64,000 nt of DNA from Prorocentrum cordatum (GCA_963575745.1 CAUYUJ010012169.1:90001-154000), one strand, 5' to 3'. Positions 39,428-50,165 are shown, counted from the first letter of the stretch. Notes: generated by a model not told the origin, from the letters alone. Translations and numbers: made by a program.

Positions 39428-39537
39428 GGCTCCAAGGGGCTCCAAGCGTAAAGATATTGCAGTCGATACCCTCAGAGGCTCCTGTTGGGACAATAGCAGG
39501 ACCTTGCTGAGCGAAGGTGCGAGTGGATTAATATTGT

Positions 39538-40134
39538 ATGCGCCCAGGAGCGGCGACTGGATGCCAAACGCCTCTCGCAAACACAGTCATGGGCACGTCG
39601 CAACGGGCGGCAAGCCCTTATCACGGCCTGCAGGCGACTGCTTACAGGAATGCCAAGCGCTGGAGTTTGAGCATTGTACGCTCGCACATCCCTGCCTGGG
39701 CAAGGATGGGGCAGTTTCGCACGAGGTTACACCAGCTTGGGCAGGGGTCATACACGTTGACGTGGGACTTGCCAGAGGGCTGCTGGCGGGATCAGCTTAT
39801 ACGGAGTTTGCGTCTAGCTCAGCAAATTTGGCAGCCCAGCCAACCATTTCCGATATCTGAAACTCGCGCAATTGTTGCGCTCCTTGAACACCCGTTCGTC
39901 GTCGCGGGGGGCTGGGGCATCTCGCTGCAGAAGTATCAACTTCTAGGGCTGCCAGAGCCCCCGCTTGGGACTTTGCTCTATACAGCGAAAGCAAGCACCT
40001 GTCGCAATGCGAGAGAGGCCTACAACAACATCGATTATTTCATCACATCTGCTGGTCTTGCTATGGCGTACAGGACCCCCGCTGCCATGACCAAGTGGCC
40101 AGCCCGTCCTCGCAAGCTTGTCGTCTGCAACTGA
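39538..40134 (+). pseudogene. Endonuclease (EEP/APE-type) remnant of the LINE
   Basis: The frame runs 198 codons. ALLEHPFVVAGGWGISLQKY corresponds to the GDWN..P core of apurinic-type LINE endonucleases (G.W retained, D replaced by G). NNIDYFITSAGLA corresponds to the conserved IDY...S segment near the catalytic end. NAKRWSLSIVRSHIPAWARMG looks like linker or N-lobe. The catalytic Asp and Asn are lost, consistent with an inactive copy. Confidence 0.55.
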
Positions 40135-41264
40135 GAGGCCGCGCCGACGACAGCGCAAGTCCGCTGCATCACGGCGCCGAGAGCTTTCTCCAGAAAGGGT
40201 CGCTAGCGACTGAAGGCTGCAACCCCCTGCAGGGCCCGATCGTCGCGCCCCCCTACCTGGACGTCGTCTAGGAGGATGCGCCAACGAGGTCCTCCGTCTT
40301 GAAGGCTGGGGCCTTTGGTCGCAGGGGCGCTCTATGCGGCAAAAACCACCCACGTGGAGAACGAGCTGATTGGCATAGGTCGCGCAGACGGGGTCGCTTA
40401 CCCTTTGCCCCCGATCGGGGGTCCCAAGATTGGACCCTATCCAGTTGGGGGCAGTGCACCTCGTTATCCACGCGCTTTGGGCCACGCGGCTCTTGGCCTG
40501 GTCGCCGACTTTCAGGGGGGGCCGACGTGCAGACGCTGAACATCACTGCCGGCATCTCCTCGGCGACCGCGACCTCCGCTGCGCCGTCGGCAACGCCTGC
40601 GGGCTTTGCGGCGCTGAGAATGCCCCGCATTGGGTGTAAGGCTCCGCCCTCCAGCGTTGCCGACTAGGTCGCCGCGCCCCTTTGCGGAGCCCGGGGCCCC
40701 AGGCCCCTGGGGCCGCCAGGCTTGGGGCCGCGATCTCCAGGGGCTCAGGCCGCCAGGAGGCGAGGTCAGCGCGTTCGGAGGCCATTTGGGTAATCCTGGA
40801 GCCTCCGGAACCAACTCGCGCCAGTCGCCGCGCGCCATGGCGCGTCGTTGTCAGAGATGGGCCCGTCTTGCCGAGCTGCTGCGCCACGGGCATCGACGGG
40901 GCGTCCAGGCGCAGACAGGCAATGTGTACATCGACGGGGCCTCGGGCGTCATTCACTTGGCTTGTCGCCAACGGCCAGCTGTTCTCGTCTTGTGTCTGCG
41001 AGCTCACGCAGATTCTCTCTCGGCCGATGTCGACGCGCTCGGGCGGCGGGCAAGGCGCCATCTGGCTCGTAAGTTTGAGGCATGGGCGCGAGATGCTATG
41101 ACAGCGGGCCCAGCTCAGGCCCACTCCATCACCCGCGTCCAGCCCTGGGCCCGCGCGCGGGCCAAGGATGGCACGGCAGTCCATCCCAAACCACAGTCGA
41201 CTGCAGACGCCCAAACGGATCCTTGAAAGGCCGCTGGGGAAGCAGAGTGACTTGACGATGATGC

Positions 41265-42012
41265 ACCACCTTGTCCTCTGTCTGGCGCGGATGATAGCGG
41301 CCTGGCTGGCGCTCTACGACAGCTCCCACCATCTGCGCATCCCGCGCCGACAGTGGCGCAAGTTCGGGACGCAGCTCGATTATTCATGTGGCGCGCAGGG
41401 TTGGGGGCGGACGCATTGCCTCCCCCAGCGATGTCAGTGGTATCGGATGCAGCGCTCGCCATGATGATCTGCATATACTGGGCTGCCGAATCTTGGATGA
41501 GGTGGCCTGCTGCAGTCTTGGGTGTGCACGTCATGTTATTGGCCAGACCACGCGAATGGTGTCGACCCGTAGCCCTCCTCCCTGAGCTGTATCGAATGTG
41601 TGCACTGGTTTGGCTTACCGAAGTCCGTTATTGGCTGGCTGAAAGTAGCCGGCCTTATTTTGCCATGGGCGTTCACGAATGCACCTCGGATGCAGGCGCT
41701 CGCGCGATGATATGCGCCGAGGCCATCGCTCGTCACAACGCGAAGGCTATCGCTGGAACGCTCGTTGACATCAGCATGTCCTTCGGCGGGGCTTGCTGGC
41801 CGCGCGAGCGCGGCGCTCGTTGGGTTTCCCGCGCAGATCTTGCAGCCGTGCTCGGCGATGCACTACGCCCCCAGGCGCATCAAGATGACCACTTCTTATT
41901 GATACTCCTGCCAGGTGCATCGGAGAGTGCTACCTGGCTGCGCGGTGGCCATATTTCTCTTGCAGTTGGTCAAGATATTTCCTTCGGGCATTTTCGAGAA
42001 GTCCTTTGGTAA
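41265..42012 (+). pseudogene. Reverse transcriptase N-terminal and palm remnant
   Basis: A frame open to TAA at 42010 contains AQVRDAARLFMWRAGLGADA, then WCRPVALLPELYRMCALVWL and IAGTLVDISMSFGGACW. The pattern P..LLP.LYR.......R matches RT motif 1, and LVDISMSF is motif A (catalytic Asp kept, the usual Lys/Tyr or Phe context partly kept). The YxDD motif C is not found, so a deletion or frameshift removed the second half of the palm. Confidence 0.6.
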
Positions 42013-42039
42013 GCTGGAGGGAGGGGGGGGAGTAGGGGG

Positions 42040-42739
42040 GCGCGCATTCTGCGGCGCTTCGCCGCCGTCTTAAAAGCCCTGGACCTACCCATTGTCCATG
42101 GCGCGGCCAGAGCGCTCGCCTCCGACTTCGCAATCGCCCAACGGGTTGCCCATGAGGTCCGCCAGAATGGATTTCGACCATTTAAGACATTGGCGGTTCT
42201 TGGCGTGGAAGCGCGCGGCCGCCGCGAGCGGAGATTCTGGTCAATCAGAAAGCTGGTGGTGAAGATGTGCAACCTGCTGCCTCGATTCAGACGCCCGCGT
42301 GGTCTTGCCGAGAGAGGGCGAGCGGTTGCCCAGCCATGCGTCGCCCCAGCAATGCATGCAGCATGGCACTCGAATAGCGGGCGCCGCGAAGACCTTGCTC
42401 AAGTCAGCGGTCGACGTGGCGAGGGCCGGGTGGACCTGCGCGCCGCCTGGCACTTCTGTTCGGCTTGCCTCGCGCCAGGAACCCCGGGGCAACGAGCGCC
42501 CTGAGCTGCTCTCGTCTGCCGGGCCACTCTACGCGCGGGCGTTATTTGTCCTGGGCAGCAAGTCTTCCAGCGAGGTCTTGGAGCAGGCCTTCCAGCAGCA
42601 GTGGCAGCACCTCGGCCCGACCCCCAAGCGCGCCGATGTTGCTGGCCCCGCTGGCGCAATTCTGGCGGCACTGCGCGCGCTCTCACTGGGGTGCTCTCTT
42701 AGCTGCAGCAGGGGCTGCGAGCTCCGGCGTAGCTTTTGA
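42040..42739 (+). pseudogene. RT thumb/connection remnant in shifted frames
   Basis: One frame reads ALASDFAIAQRVAHEVRQNG then FRPFKTLAVLGVEARGRRER, resembling the post-palm segment of dinoflagellate LINE RTs (NLGVD-like block followed by Arg-rich helix). A second frame from about 42350 continues with ARIAGAAKTLLKSAVDVARA-like helix and KSSSEVLEQAFQQQWQHLGP. At least one frameshift lies at about 42300. Confidence 0.45.
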
Positions 42740-43065
42740 CTTTCCGCAGGACAGCCCTGACTGGGTCCGACCGTTGGCGCGACGAACTGTTGTCAATGTG
42801 CGTTTTGCATAATTGAGTCGCCTGGTCGCTGGCCTTGTGGATAATGGATCGCCCCTTTCATGCTCCCGCTGGCCCCCTCGAGAGCTGGCCGAGAAGTGGG
42901 CCCTCGGAGAACAAGCGCGGGTATCATTGCACATTGCCGCCATTGGCAGACAACGGTCACAGGCAGTACTTAAGCAATATGGCTACGTCGTAGATGACCT
43001 CAGTCAGCACTTCTCGGACTGTCCTGAGATCCTCCATCGCAGGCTCTGCCGCCGTCCGCTTTTGC

Positions 43066-43109
<44 letters not shown>

Positions 43110-43165
43110 CAAAAAACACAAAGAACAACATAAAGAGAGAGAGAGAGAGGTAGAGAGGGAGAGAC
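43066..43165. repeat. (GA)n microsatellite inside the LINE
   Basis: Two GA runs are separated by an A-rich CAACAAAAAACACAAAGAAC segment. It lies between the RT and RNase H remnants and breaks the reading frame. Confidence 0.95.
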
Positions 43166-43259
43166 GCGGCAGTGGACCCGGAAATTCTTCGAGCTGCTCG
43201 GAGCGCCTCCCGCGCATACCTCTTCTTCACGAGAGCCTTGATGCCAAGAAGCGCGTTTC

Positions 43260-43923
43260 CGCGGATGCTGCACTCGTGCGTGACGGAAGCGTGGCGATGT
43301 GCGGATGGGGGCGGCCCTGCTGCGTTGGTGGGTGATATCTACGCCGCCAGATCTGGCCCCCCCCCGCCGGCCGGCCCGAAGCCGACCGCGCTGGATGGGG
43401 GATGGCGATGTTGGTGGGGCAGACCATGCGCGGGATCGCGTGCGGTCCTGGGCCTGGACACGAACAGTCAGCTCCTCTCGCTGAACTTTGCGCCGCGACG
43501 CATGCCCTTCGCAACGGTGTGACCCCGATGCGCATGCGGACGGACTGCCTTGGCAATGTGGAAGGACTCCAGCAAGGGCGGGAATGTCGCGTTCACCCCA
43601 GGAGGCCCAACACTGACACGTGGAAGAAGCTCTGGCACGCCGTGCATGAGCAAGGCGGACTCTCACCGCAGATGCAGATCTCATTTGCTTGCTCTTATCA
43701 GATTGTAGCCGAACCTACGCCTGATAAGGAGGGCAACGAATACGCGCGCGCGCGGCATCGAAGAGGGGCCTGGCTATGCACGCGCCGTCGTCGGAGGCCA
43801 CCCAGCTTCATGGCCATTTATCTGAATGCAGTTCTCCAAGTGGCGCGCTGGATCGGCTCGTCCATGACGCCTGTTGAAAATGAGGATCGGCAACCACCCC
43901 CTGGGCGATTTTCTCGGCGCTAG
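43260..43923 (+). pseudogene. RNase H remnant of the LINE
   Basis: VRDGSVAMCGW (about 43270-43302) fits the first RNase H strand with its Asp. In another frame from 43402, LAELCAATHALR supplies the Glu helix, MRTDCLGNVEGLQQG the second Asp, and DKEGNEYARA the GNE.AD segment with the final Asp missing. Three of the four catalytic acidic residues are therefore recognisable, split over two frames. RNase H C-terminal to RT is known in several LINE clades. Confidence 0.6.
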
Positions 43924-43925
43924 CA

Positions 43926-45065
43926 ACCGCGTGCTCGACCTGCCCCTCGCGAGCGTCGCTGTCCTGAGCTGGCCGTTGGCAAGCGCCCACGTGGCCCCCG
44001 ACCTGGCCTTGCAGGCGGCTGGACATGTCAATGATGTCAGCTGTTCGCGCGGACCGCTGCTGCGCGACGTAGGACGTGCAAGGAGAGGTACGTGGTTCGC
44101 CTCCCGCTGGGGCCTCAGGCCCCCGAGCCCTCGCCCAGCCTTGAGACCTCCGCGTCAAGCCCCCCCCCCCCCCCAAGAGCACAGCCCCAGCTTCAAAAGG
44201 AGCCTGGGGGGCCCCGTGGGCTTGCACGAGCAGAAGGAGGAGGGTCTGGGAGGAAGGCGCTTCGCGGCAGGCCTCACTCTTCTTTCGTCCTCGACCCCCT
44301 TCAACCCCCCCCCCCCCCCGGTTCGCCTCCCCCCACGCTTCCCGAGGCTTAAAGGTCGAGGGCAGGTCGAGGGGGCCTGAGGAGGAAGGGGCGGGGCCTT
44401 GTATAAGACTTGGGCCCCGGGTGGAATTTCGAACCTCGCGCTCCGACGCGCGTCCGCGAGGCCGCCGCCGCTCTTGGCCTTGGGACTGGCCCGGAGGAGC
44501 GTCCCAGACTGGCCGCGGCCGCCACGAGGGCCCACGCGGCCCCTCCCAGCATCGTGCTCCCTTCCGACGGGGTCATTCCCCCGCAGGCCTCTCGAGGCCG
44601 CGTCGTCGGATGCATGCGGCGTGGCTCCTTTTCAGAACGCGCTCGTAGATCGCAGCTGTACAATGAGCGTGAGGGCCGCAAGGCCCTGGAGGGCAACCCT
44701 CAGTGCAAGTGGCGCCGAGATAACTTCGCTTCAGGCCGCCATCCCAGGGATGGCCGACAGCGCCGGATCCCGCTCGCGAGCCTGCGGTGCAATGGTTGGA
44801 TTTCGCACCAGAATTACGCTTGAACTCGTTTGTCTTTTATTAATATTGGGGGGCTGGTGCTCTGATCGTCCCTCAGCCTCGGCCCCCCCATAACAGCCTC
44901 TGGCCCTGGTTCTGCTGCGCGGGTCTACCATCAGAGCCGTGTGGGAGCATGTGCTCGGGCAGACCCGTTCGTGTGCTCATGTATGTCTCCGAGAGATTGT
45001 GCGTCCTCACCTTGTCCTGTCGTCTCATCCGTCCTGTAACCCTGATTCGGCGCGTCTCCTCATGT
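43926..45065. other. GC-rich stretch with C homopolymers, no recognised gene
   Basis: C runs occur at 44159-44174 and 44304-44321. A 137-codon plus frame (44410-44823) has mixed composition but no motif. Confidence 0.4.
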
Positions 45066-45069
45066 GCTC

Positions 45070-45190
45070 GCCGCCCCTTGAGGTGCCGACGGTGGATTGG
45101 AAGAAACTGAACAGGAAGGCGACCTTCAGGATGAGCTACAAGGCCCGCTCGGCCAAGATCCAGGACGGCCCCTTCAGGGTTTTCGCAGGA
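45070..45190 (+). CDS. Candidate exon, basic protein segment
   Basis: VPTVDWKKLNRKATFRMSYK then ARSAKIQDGPF is markedly protein-like, with Lys/Arg-rich helix character, and ends near CCTTCAG|GGTTTTCGCAG. No second exon is found and I cannot name the family with confidence. Confidence 0.35.
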
Positions 45191-45595
45191 GGAGAACTAG
45201 AACATACTGGGAGGGGGGAGTGAGGGGAGGGGAGGCATGATGGAAAGAGAGGGCAATGGAAAGGGACGTAGGAATGGAAAAGGGGACAGAGGAGGGGGGG
45301 GCGGATGAGAGATGGGCGCGTGGAGGGTGGCACCAGGCGTGCTGCATACGCCTGCTGGCATACCGACGGAGCCCGGCGGAAACTTCAACCGAAGGCTCCG
45401 AATCATGCTCCTCCTCTGTGATGTGGAGATCCGTGGAAATGTCGAGGCTACCTCCCCCCCCCTCCCCCCCCCCACTCTACCCCACCCCTCCCCTCCCCGC
45501 TCCTTCCCTCTCCTTCCCTCCTCTCTCATTCCCTCTCCTCTCTTCCCCTCCCCTCCCCTCTTCTCCCTTCCCGTCCGCTCCCCTCGCCTCCAGGG
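45191..45595. other. Purine-rich then pyrimidine-rich unique DNA
   Basis: G/A-rich DNA at 45205-45310 and CT-rich DNA at 45445-45595 (CCCCTCCCCTCC) flank unique sequence. No gene. Confidence 0.5.
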
Positions 45596-45676
45596 GGGAG
45601 GAGGAGGAGGAGGAGGAGGAGGAGGAGGAGGAGGAGGAGGAGGAGGAGGAGGAGGAGGAGGAGGAGGAGGAGGACC
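45596..45676 (+). repeat. (GGA)n tract
   Basis: Uninterrupted GGA triplets. Confidence 0.97.
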
Positions 45677-45943
45677 CCCTCCCCCCTTTGGTGGCGGCGG
45701 TGGAAAAGTCGGGTATAGCCGGGGCCCCAGGTTTATGATGTTCCAACCTGCTGTAGTCTTGACCACCAGAAGAATTTCGAGCACAAGAAAAGGGCCGAAA
45801 CTCGAGGGTTTTCACGTGTCGGGCCCTGGGAGACACTCGTCCGACACTGTTTCGACACTCTTTCGACACTTTTCCGGATGCTCGAAATTATTTCTTGAAT
45901 GTGGCCCTCAAGTACGACGGGAGCAACATAACCCCAGGTAAGG

Positions 45944-46098
45944 TTAAGTCGGGCGTGTCCCTCTACAGTCCCTCTCATAGTCAGAAAATAGTATGGGGAC
46001 GATTTTTCTACCATTTTTAATTCCTTTGTTGGCATTTTTGATGTATTTTTTTCCATTTTCGCTCAAAATCCGACTGTATTTGGACATGCCCGACCTAA
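45944..46098. mobile_element. Inverted-repeat element, TTAAGTCGGGC family, copy 3
   Basis: Termini TTAAGTCGGGCGTGTCC and GGACATGCCCGACCTAA directly abut a perfect 8-bp direct repeat AGGTAAGG (45936-45943 and 46099-46106). At 155 bp, its interior (AATAGTATGGGGACGATTTTT) resembles copy 1. The clean target duplication shows transposition of a non-autonomous element. The duplicated bases themselves look like a 5' splice donor. Confidence 0.87.
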
Positions 46099-46106
46099 AG
46101 GTAAGG

Positions 46107-46439
46107 GGGCCCGTTTAGTAGTAGGGCCCCGGAGCCCGTAAATCGGCCAGAGTCACGCAAAACCAGGTCTGCCGCAGCCGGTGTTTTTTTCGGGTGGCGG
46201 CGGTTCCGCTCAGCGGAACGGTCGGGGGTGGACAGAACCCCCAACAGTGACACGTCGATTAGTGAATTGTCCGTTTTCGGTTCTCGAGAGGGCGTCGTGG
46301 CCGTTATGTTCCAGGCTTGCGCCCGCCAGATTTGGGCCTCAGGTCGTTTTCACTAAACCACGTTTTACTAAAGGGGGGTCTGTCCATCCCCGAAACGGGG
46401 CCTGGGGGGCGCCCCCCCCGTACACATCACCAAACTAGG
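46107..46439. other. No gene seen
   Basis: A short palindrome (GTTCCGCTCAGCGGAAC) lies at 46203-46219. There is no ORF of note. Confidence 0.45.
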
Positions 46440-46775
46440 TCCCGCTAGACCCAGTTCGGCCGACGCCCGAGCCGAGGGAAGAAGATCCCGACCTCGGCGA
46501 TGGTGGTCAGATTGGGGGAACAAGCAATGGCATAAACATAAAAACAAGGAGGTCCGCGCGGATTTCTCGCATCCGCGCTGCGAGAAATCCGCGCGGACCT
46601 CCGAGTTTTTATGTTCATGTCATTGCCTGTTCCCCTCATTATGATGGCTTCCGAGGTGACCGAACTATGACCACCAAGACGGAAATCTAGGACCCTCTTC
46701 CCCCTGTGGGGGGCAGCCCCCTGTGTTGGTGCTGGTGCCATTTTCCAGGCCTCCAATGGGCGGGGCTAGGACATG
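46440..46775 (+). repeat. Dispersed repeat interrupted by a hairpin
   Basis: AAGAAGATCCCGACCTCGGC on the left and GGCTTCCGAGGTGACCGAAC, CCCTGTGTTGGTGCTGG, TTTCCAGGCCTCC on the right match the uninterrupted copy at 23446-23665, with 46515-46635 inserted between. Confidence 0.7.
46515..46635. mobile_element. Near-perfect 121-bp hairpin inserted in a repeat
   Basis: The 57-base arms GGGGAACAAGCAATGGCATA... and its reverse complement ending ...TGTTCCCC differ at about five positions. The loop is only 7 bases (TCCGCGC). The inner arm GGAGGTCCGCGCGGATTTCT matches the foldback at 22398-22526. No coding capacity. The empty site at about 23530 shows it is an insertion. Confidence 0.8.
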
Positions 46776-46796
46776 TATCGAATCATTCCGGGGCCT

Positions 46797-46845
46797 CCTC
46801 CTCCTCCTCCTCCTCCTCCTCCTCCTCCTCCTCCTCCTCCTCCCT
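46797..46845. repeat. (TCC)n tract
   Basis: Short pure TCC run. Confidence 0.95.
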
Positions 46846-47524
46846 CTCCCCCTCCCAGAACGCTCCCAGATCGTTCCGGAACGCCCTGAGAAGGCCGCGG
46901 CGCCCGAGACGCGAGGCGCCCTCCAGAGCTGCCCTGTCCCAGAGATGGGGGGATGCCTAGGGGCCGCCCCGCGCGCCCCCGAGGCGTCCTCCAGAGGGGG
47001 GTGATGACTAGGGGGGGGGGTGAATATCATGGCGGGGGCCACGATATTTCCCCAGATTTCACGGCGCCTCTTCTTATTTCATTGCGTCCCTGGTCCCCCC
47101 GCTGGGCCGCGCACGTGCCGCCGGTCATGATTTATTTGCACCCCCCCCCTCTTGGACACCCCCCTCTTGGCCGCTCCCGAAGAGATCCCCAATGTTTTAG
47201 TCCTGGTCGATGTTGTCCCTGTCCCGGCTGCGTCTTCGGCCCGGTGGCCAGAGGTGCCGTGCTTTTCCCTGTTTTCGGGCCCTGGGAAAGTGACAAACGG
47301 ATTTGGGATGAAAAACTGCACCACCCCTCAGAAATCGTGGGGGGTAGGGGTAGGGTTCGCATGTGGCCCCCTCAGATGGACCCCGGGAGGGACCGATCGC
47401 CCCGCTCCTCCCCCCCCCCTTTTTGACAGATTTTTTCTCGGGGACCAACCATCCCAGGCACCCTTAGCCCCCTCCAAGGCGGGGCTCGCTCGGCTCAAGC
47501 GCGATACAAAGATTGCGGTCACAA
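46846..47524. other. GC-rich stretch, no recognised gene
   Basis: C and G homopolymer runs occur at 47013-47022, 47142-47150 and 47410-47420. Overlapping frames lack motifs. Confidence 0.4.
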
Positions 47525-48225
47525 AAACATGATCGACAAGCCGGAAAGGAATTGAGAAATGCGAGTCATGGCATTCAGCACATCTCACTGGGCGACGGGC
47601 ACTAGTGCAACGCTGAAGGTGTCGATCGTGATGCACCGTGCCATGGGTTGTGCTGTGCTGTGCCGTGCTGAATTGAGATGTGTCATGCCGCGATGCATTG
47701 CGTTGTACTCTATATCGTTGTGGATCAAATCCGGGTCCTGACCGAAGTTATATCAATATTGAGCTCGAGCTGACTGAGCGCATCGCTGGCCCAGAGCTGG
47801 TTGCAATCGAAGCACATTGGACGCTCAATTAGCTCGAGCTCAAGATCCGATTCAGTTCCTGAGCGGGACGAGACGACACGGGGCGCAGGGCGCATGGACG
47901 CGCCACGGGACGTGCCAGGGGCGCATTCGGGGATTCGCAGGGAGACGTGTCAGGGGATGCCGTGGACGTATCGATACAGGGACCTGCCACGGGACGTGCC
48001 AGCGCGCGTGCCATGGGGCGTGCCAGAGGACGTCGTGCCAGGGAACGTTCCAGAGGACGCCCAAGGGAACGTGGCAACGGACGAGCCAGCGGAAGTGGCA
48101 GGGGACGGAACGGGCAGGGGAGGCGCAATGGAGACAAGCCAGGGAACGCGAACGAGAGCGAGCCAGGGGACGCGCCGCTGGGCGCGCCGAGGGGCGCGCC
48201 ATGGGGGCGTGCCAGGGGGCGTCCC
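47525..48225 (+). repeat. Family D repeat followed by a GGGACGTGCCA short array
   Basis: Head GATCGACAAGCCGGAAAGGA, CTCACTGGGCGACGGGC, tail TTGAGCTCGAGCTGACTGAG and AGCTCGAGCTCAAGATCCGA to 47880, then about twenty degenerate GGGACGTGCCAG / GGGCGCGCCAGG motifs to 48225. Confidence 0.75.
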
Positions 48226-48242
48226 TCAGCCACGCGCTGAGC

Positions 48243-48366
48243 GGGGTGGGGGGGGAGGGGAGGGCTTCTTAGAAGCACCTTGGCTTCTTAGAAGGCGCGG
48301 GCCTTACCCACAGATGTAAGGCCGGCGCCTTCTAAGAAGCAGCCTCTTTCTAAGAGGCCCTCCCCC
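48243..48366. mobile_element. Foldback element, GCTTCTTAGAAG ends (copy 1)
   Basis: GGGGAGGGCTTCTTAGAAGC and, inverted, GCCTCTTTCTAAGAGGCCCT. Inner arms CTTCTTAGAAGGCGCGGGCC and GGCCGGCGCCTTCTAAGAAG pair around a short loop. The copy at 53915-54025 is about 85 percent alike. Confidence 0.7.
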
Positions 48367-48469
48367 CTCCCTCCACCCCCTTTGTGCGCGCTGCCAAGTC
48401 ACGAAAGGGTCGCTCCAGGAGACGCGCCAACGTGCCAGGGGACACGCCACGGAACGGGCAGGGGTCATG

Positions 48470-48700
48470 CAGAAACACAGGATTTGGGCTCACTAGCGAA
48501 GCGAACCAACGCAAAACACACGGTTTGAGCGCACGGGCTAGAGGTACTTCTATAAAACACACCGTTTTGAGCTCGCGGGCGCAAGGAACCCATGCTTAAA
48601 CACATGGTATGGGCTCACGGGCAGAAGGAACCCATGCAAAAAGCACGGTTTGAGCCTACGGGCGAAGGGAACCTTTGCAAAACAAGCACATGGTGTGTTT
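48470..48700. repeat. GAGCTCACGGGCGAAAGGAACCC minisatellite
   Basis: About four units of 42-45 bp (GGTTTGAGC.CACGGGCGAA, AGGAACCCATGCAAAACACA). It continues after an interruption at 49180-49560. It resembles the reverse complement of the CACGTG minisatellite of 5.5-6.4 kb. Confidence 0.7.
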
Positions 48701-49179
48701 TTTACGTCCGGGGACATCGGGGCCTTCTTAGGGCTTCTCGGGACTTCCTGGAGTCTCCTACGGTTGGGCCCAGAGGAGAAAGGAACTTCTGAGAGCACAC
48801 GCGCACATGGCCTGAGCCCGCGGGCCACCGACCCAGGTACATAAACATGGCTTGAACTCCCGGGCGAAGGGAGCCAATGTCAATTCGTGGCGCCCAAGAA
48901 CCGGATGGCGGCGCAGTCACGAGCGCGTGACAGCCTCTCCTCGGAGGCGCCTGAGAGGACGACTTGAGAGCTCGCACGCTTGTGGCCATGATCTTCGCGG
49001 AAGCTCCGAAGGAGCTGCGAAGGAGCTGCGGAGTGGGAGTATGCTTCTGGGACCAGCTGCAACTTCGCCGGAGTCGCTGCGAGGATTCTGGACCGGCGCC
49101 GGACCGAGCTCCCAGGCGACCCCGCGCTGCCAGCTTCGAATCTTACGCCCTCCTAGCTCTCAGGGAGCTATCCGGGAAA
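48701..49179. other. Spacer between two minisatellite blocks
   Basis: Contains one degenerate unit near 48850, otherwise unique sequence without a recognised gene. Confidence 0.4.
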
Positions 49180-49560
49180 ACACACATAGGGGTTGGGCCC
49201 ACGGGCGAAAGGAGCCCACCCCACGTAAAACACACGGTTTGAGCTCACGGGCGCAAGGAACCGATATCCCCAAAGATAGGGTTTTGGCCCTTCAGGCGAA
49301 CACAATCTATGCAACAATGCATGGTTTGCGTCGACGGGCGACAAGGAGGCCATACAAAAAACACGGTGCTGGCACAAGGGCGAATGGAAGCCATGTAAAA
49401 TTCACTTGGCTTGTTCTCTCGGGTAAAAGTAATCCACTTTACAAAAACATGGTATGAGCTCACAGACGAAAGGGATCCATGTACAACAGATGGTTTGCCC
49501 TCGCGGGCGAAAGGAGCCCGTGTAAAACACACATGGTTTGAGCTCACAGGCGAGAAAGGC
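49180..49560. repeat. GAGCTCACGGGCGAAAGGAACCC minisatellite, second block
   Basis: About nine units of 42-45 bp in the same orientation as the block at 48470. Confidence 0.75.
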
Positions 49561-49574
49561 CAATGCAATTATCC

Positions 49575-50165
49575 TGGCGAAGGACCTAACCATATGTAAT
49601 TGTGGGTACTGCAGTTGTGAGCCCCGCCTTCGGTGGAGCTCCCTGTGGGGCCACGAAACGCGTGAGGGGTGTGCCGAAATGGGTGCTGTGGCGCCATGCG
49701 AACCCTGCCAGTGGGGCCTTCGGTGGAGCTCCCTGTGGGGCCACGAAGCGTGTTAGGGGTGCGCCGACATGGATATGGGGCGGGGTCGCCATGCAAATTT
49801 GGCCATTGGCGCCTTCGGTGGAGCTCCCCATGGGGCCACGAAGCGTGTGAGGGTGCGCCGAATTGGGCGGGGCCGCCATGCGAACTTTGCCACTGGGGCC
49901 TTCGGTGGGTTTCCCTATGGGGCCACGAAACGTGTGAGGAATGCGCCGAAATGAGGCGGGGCCGCCATGCGAAATTTGCCACTCGGGCCTTCGGTGGAGT
50001 CCCTTATTGGGCCACGAAGCGTGCGAGGGGTGTGCCGAAACAGATGCATGCGGAGAGGAGAGGCAGGGATGGGAGGAGGGAGGAGGGGGAGGATGGAGAC
50101 GGGAGGAGGAGAACGCGGGGCGCCGTCTCTTCAAAGCGAGGACTTAGCACCACAGGATGGTTTTG
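49575..50165 (-). repeat. Composite satellite, array 3 (inverted)
   Basis: About five units on the minus strand (plus strand reads GCCTTCGGTGGAGCTCCCTG, GGGCCACGAARCGTGTGAGG) span 49630-50040. A short (GGA)n-rich tract follows (50060-50115), then the header in reverse (TCTTCAAAGCGAGGACTTAG, CACCACAGGATGGTTTTGTG, 50127-50168). The outer end (ATCCTGGCGAAGGACCTAAC, CATATG) resembles sequence at 22080-22112 and the outer end of array 2. Confidence 0.88.

Larger units (their letters stand above)
38300..43925 (+). mobile_element. Decayed non-LTR retrotransposon (LINE)
   Basis: Reading along the plus strand, coding remnants occur in the order coiled-coil ORF1-like segment (38.8-39.4 kb), endonuclease-like (39.6-40.1), linker and RT (40.6-42.7) and RNase H (43.3-43.8). 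The pieces lie in different frames and are broken by stops, so the element cannot encode full proteins. No LTRs are visible. The outer ends are not defined: no target duplication or poly(A) tail is seen, and the limits given are estimates. Confidence 0.75.
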
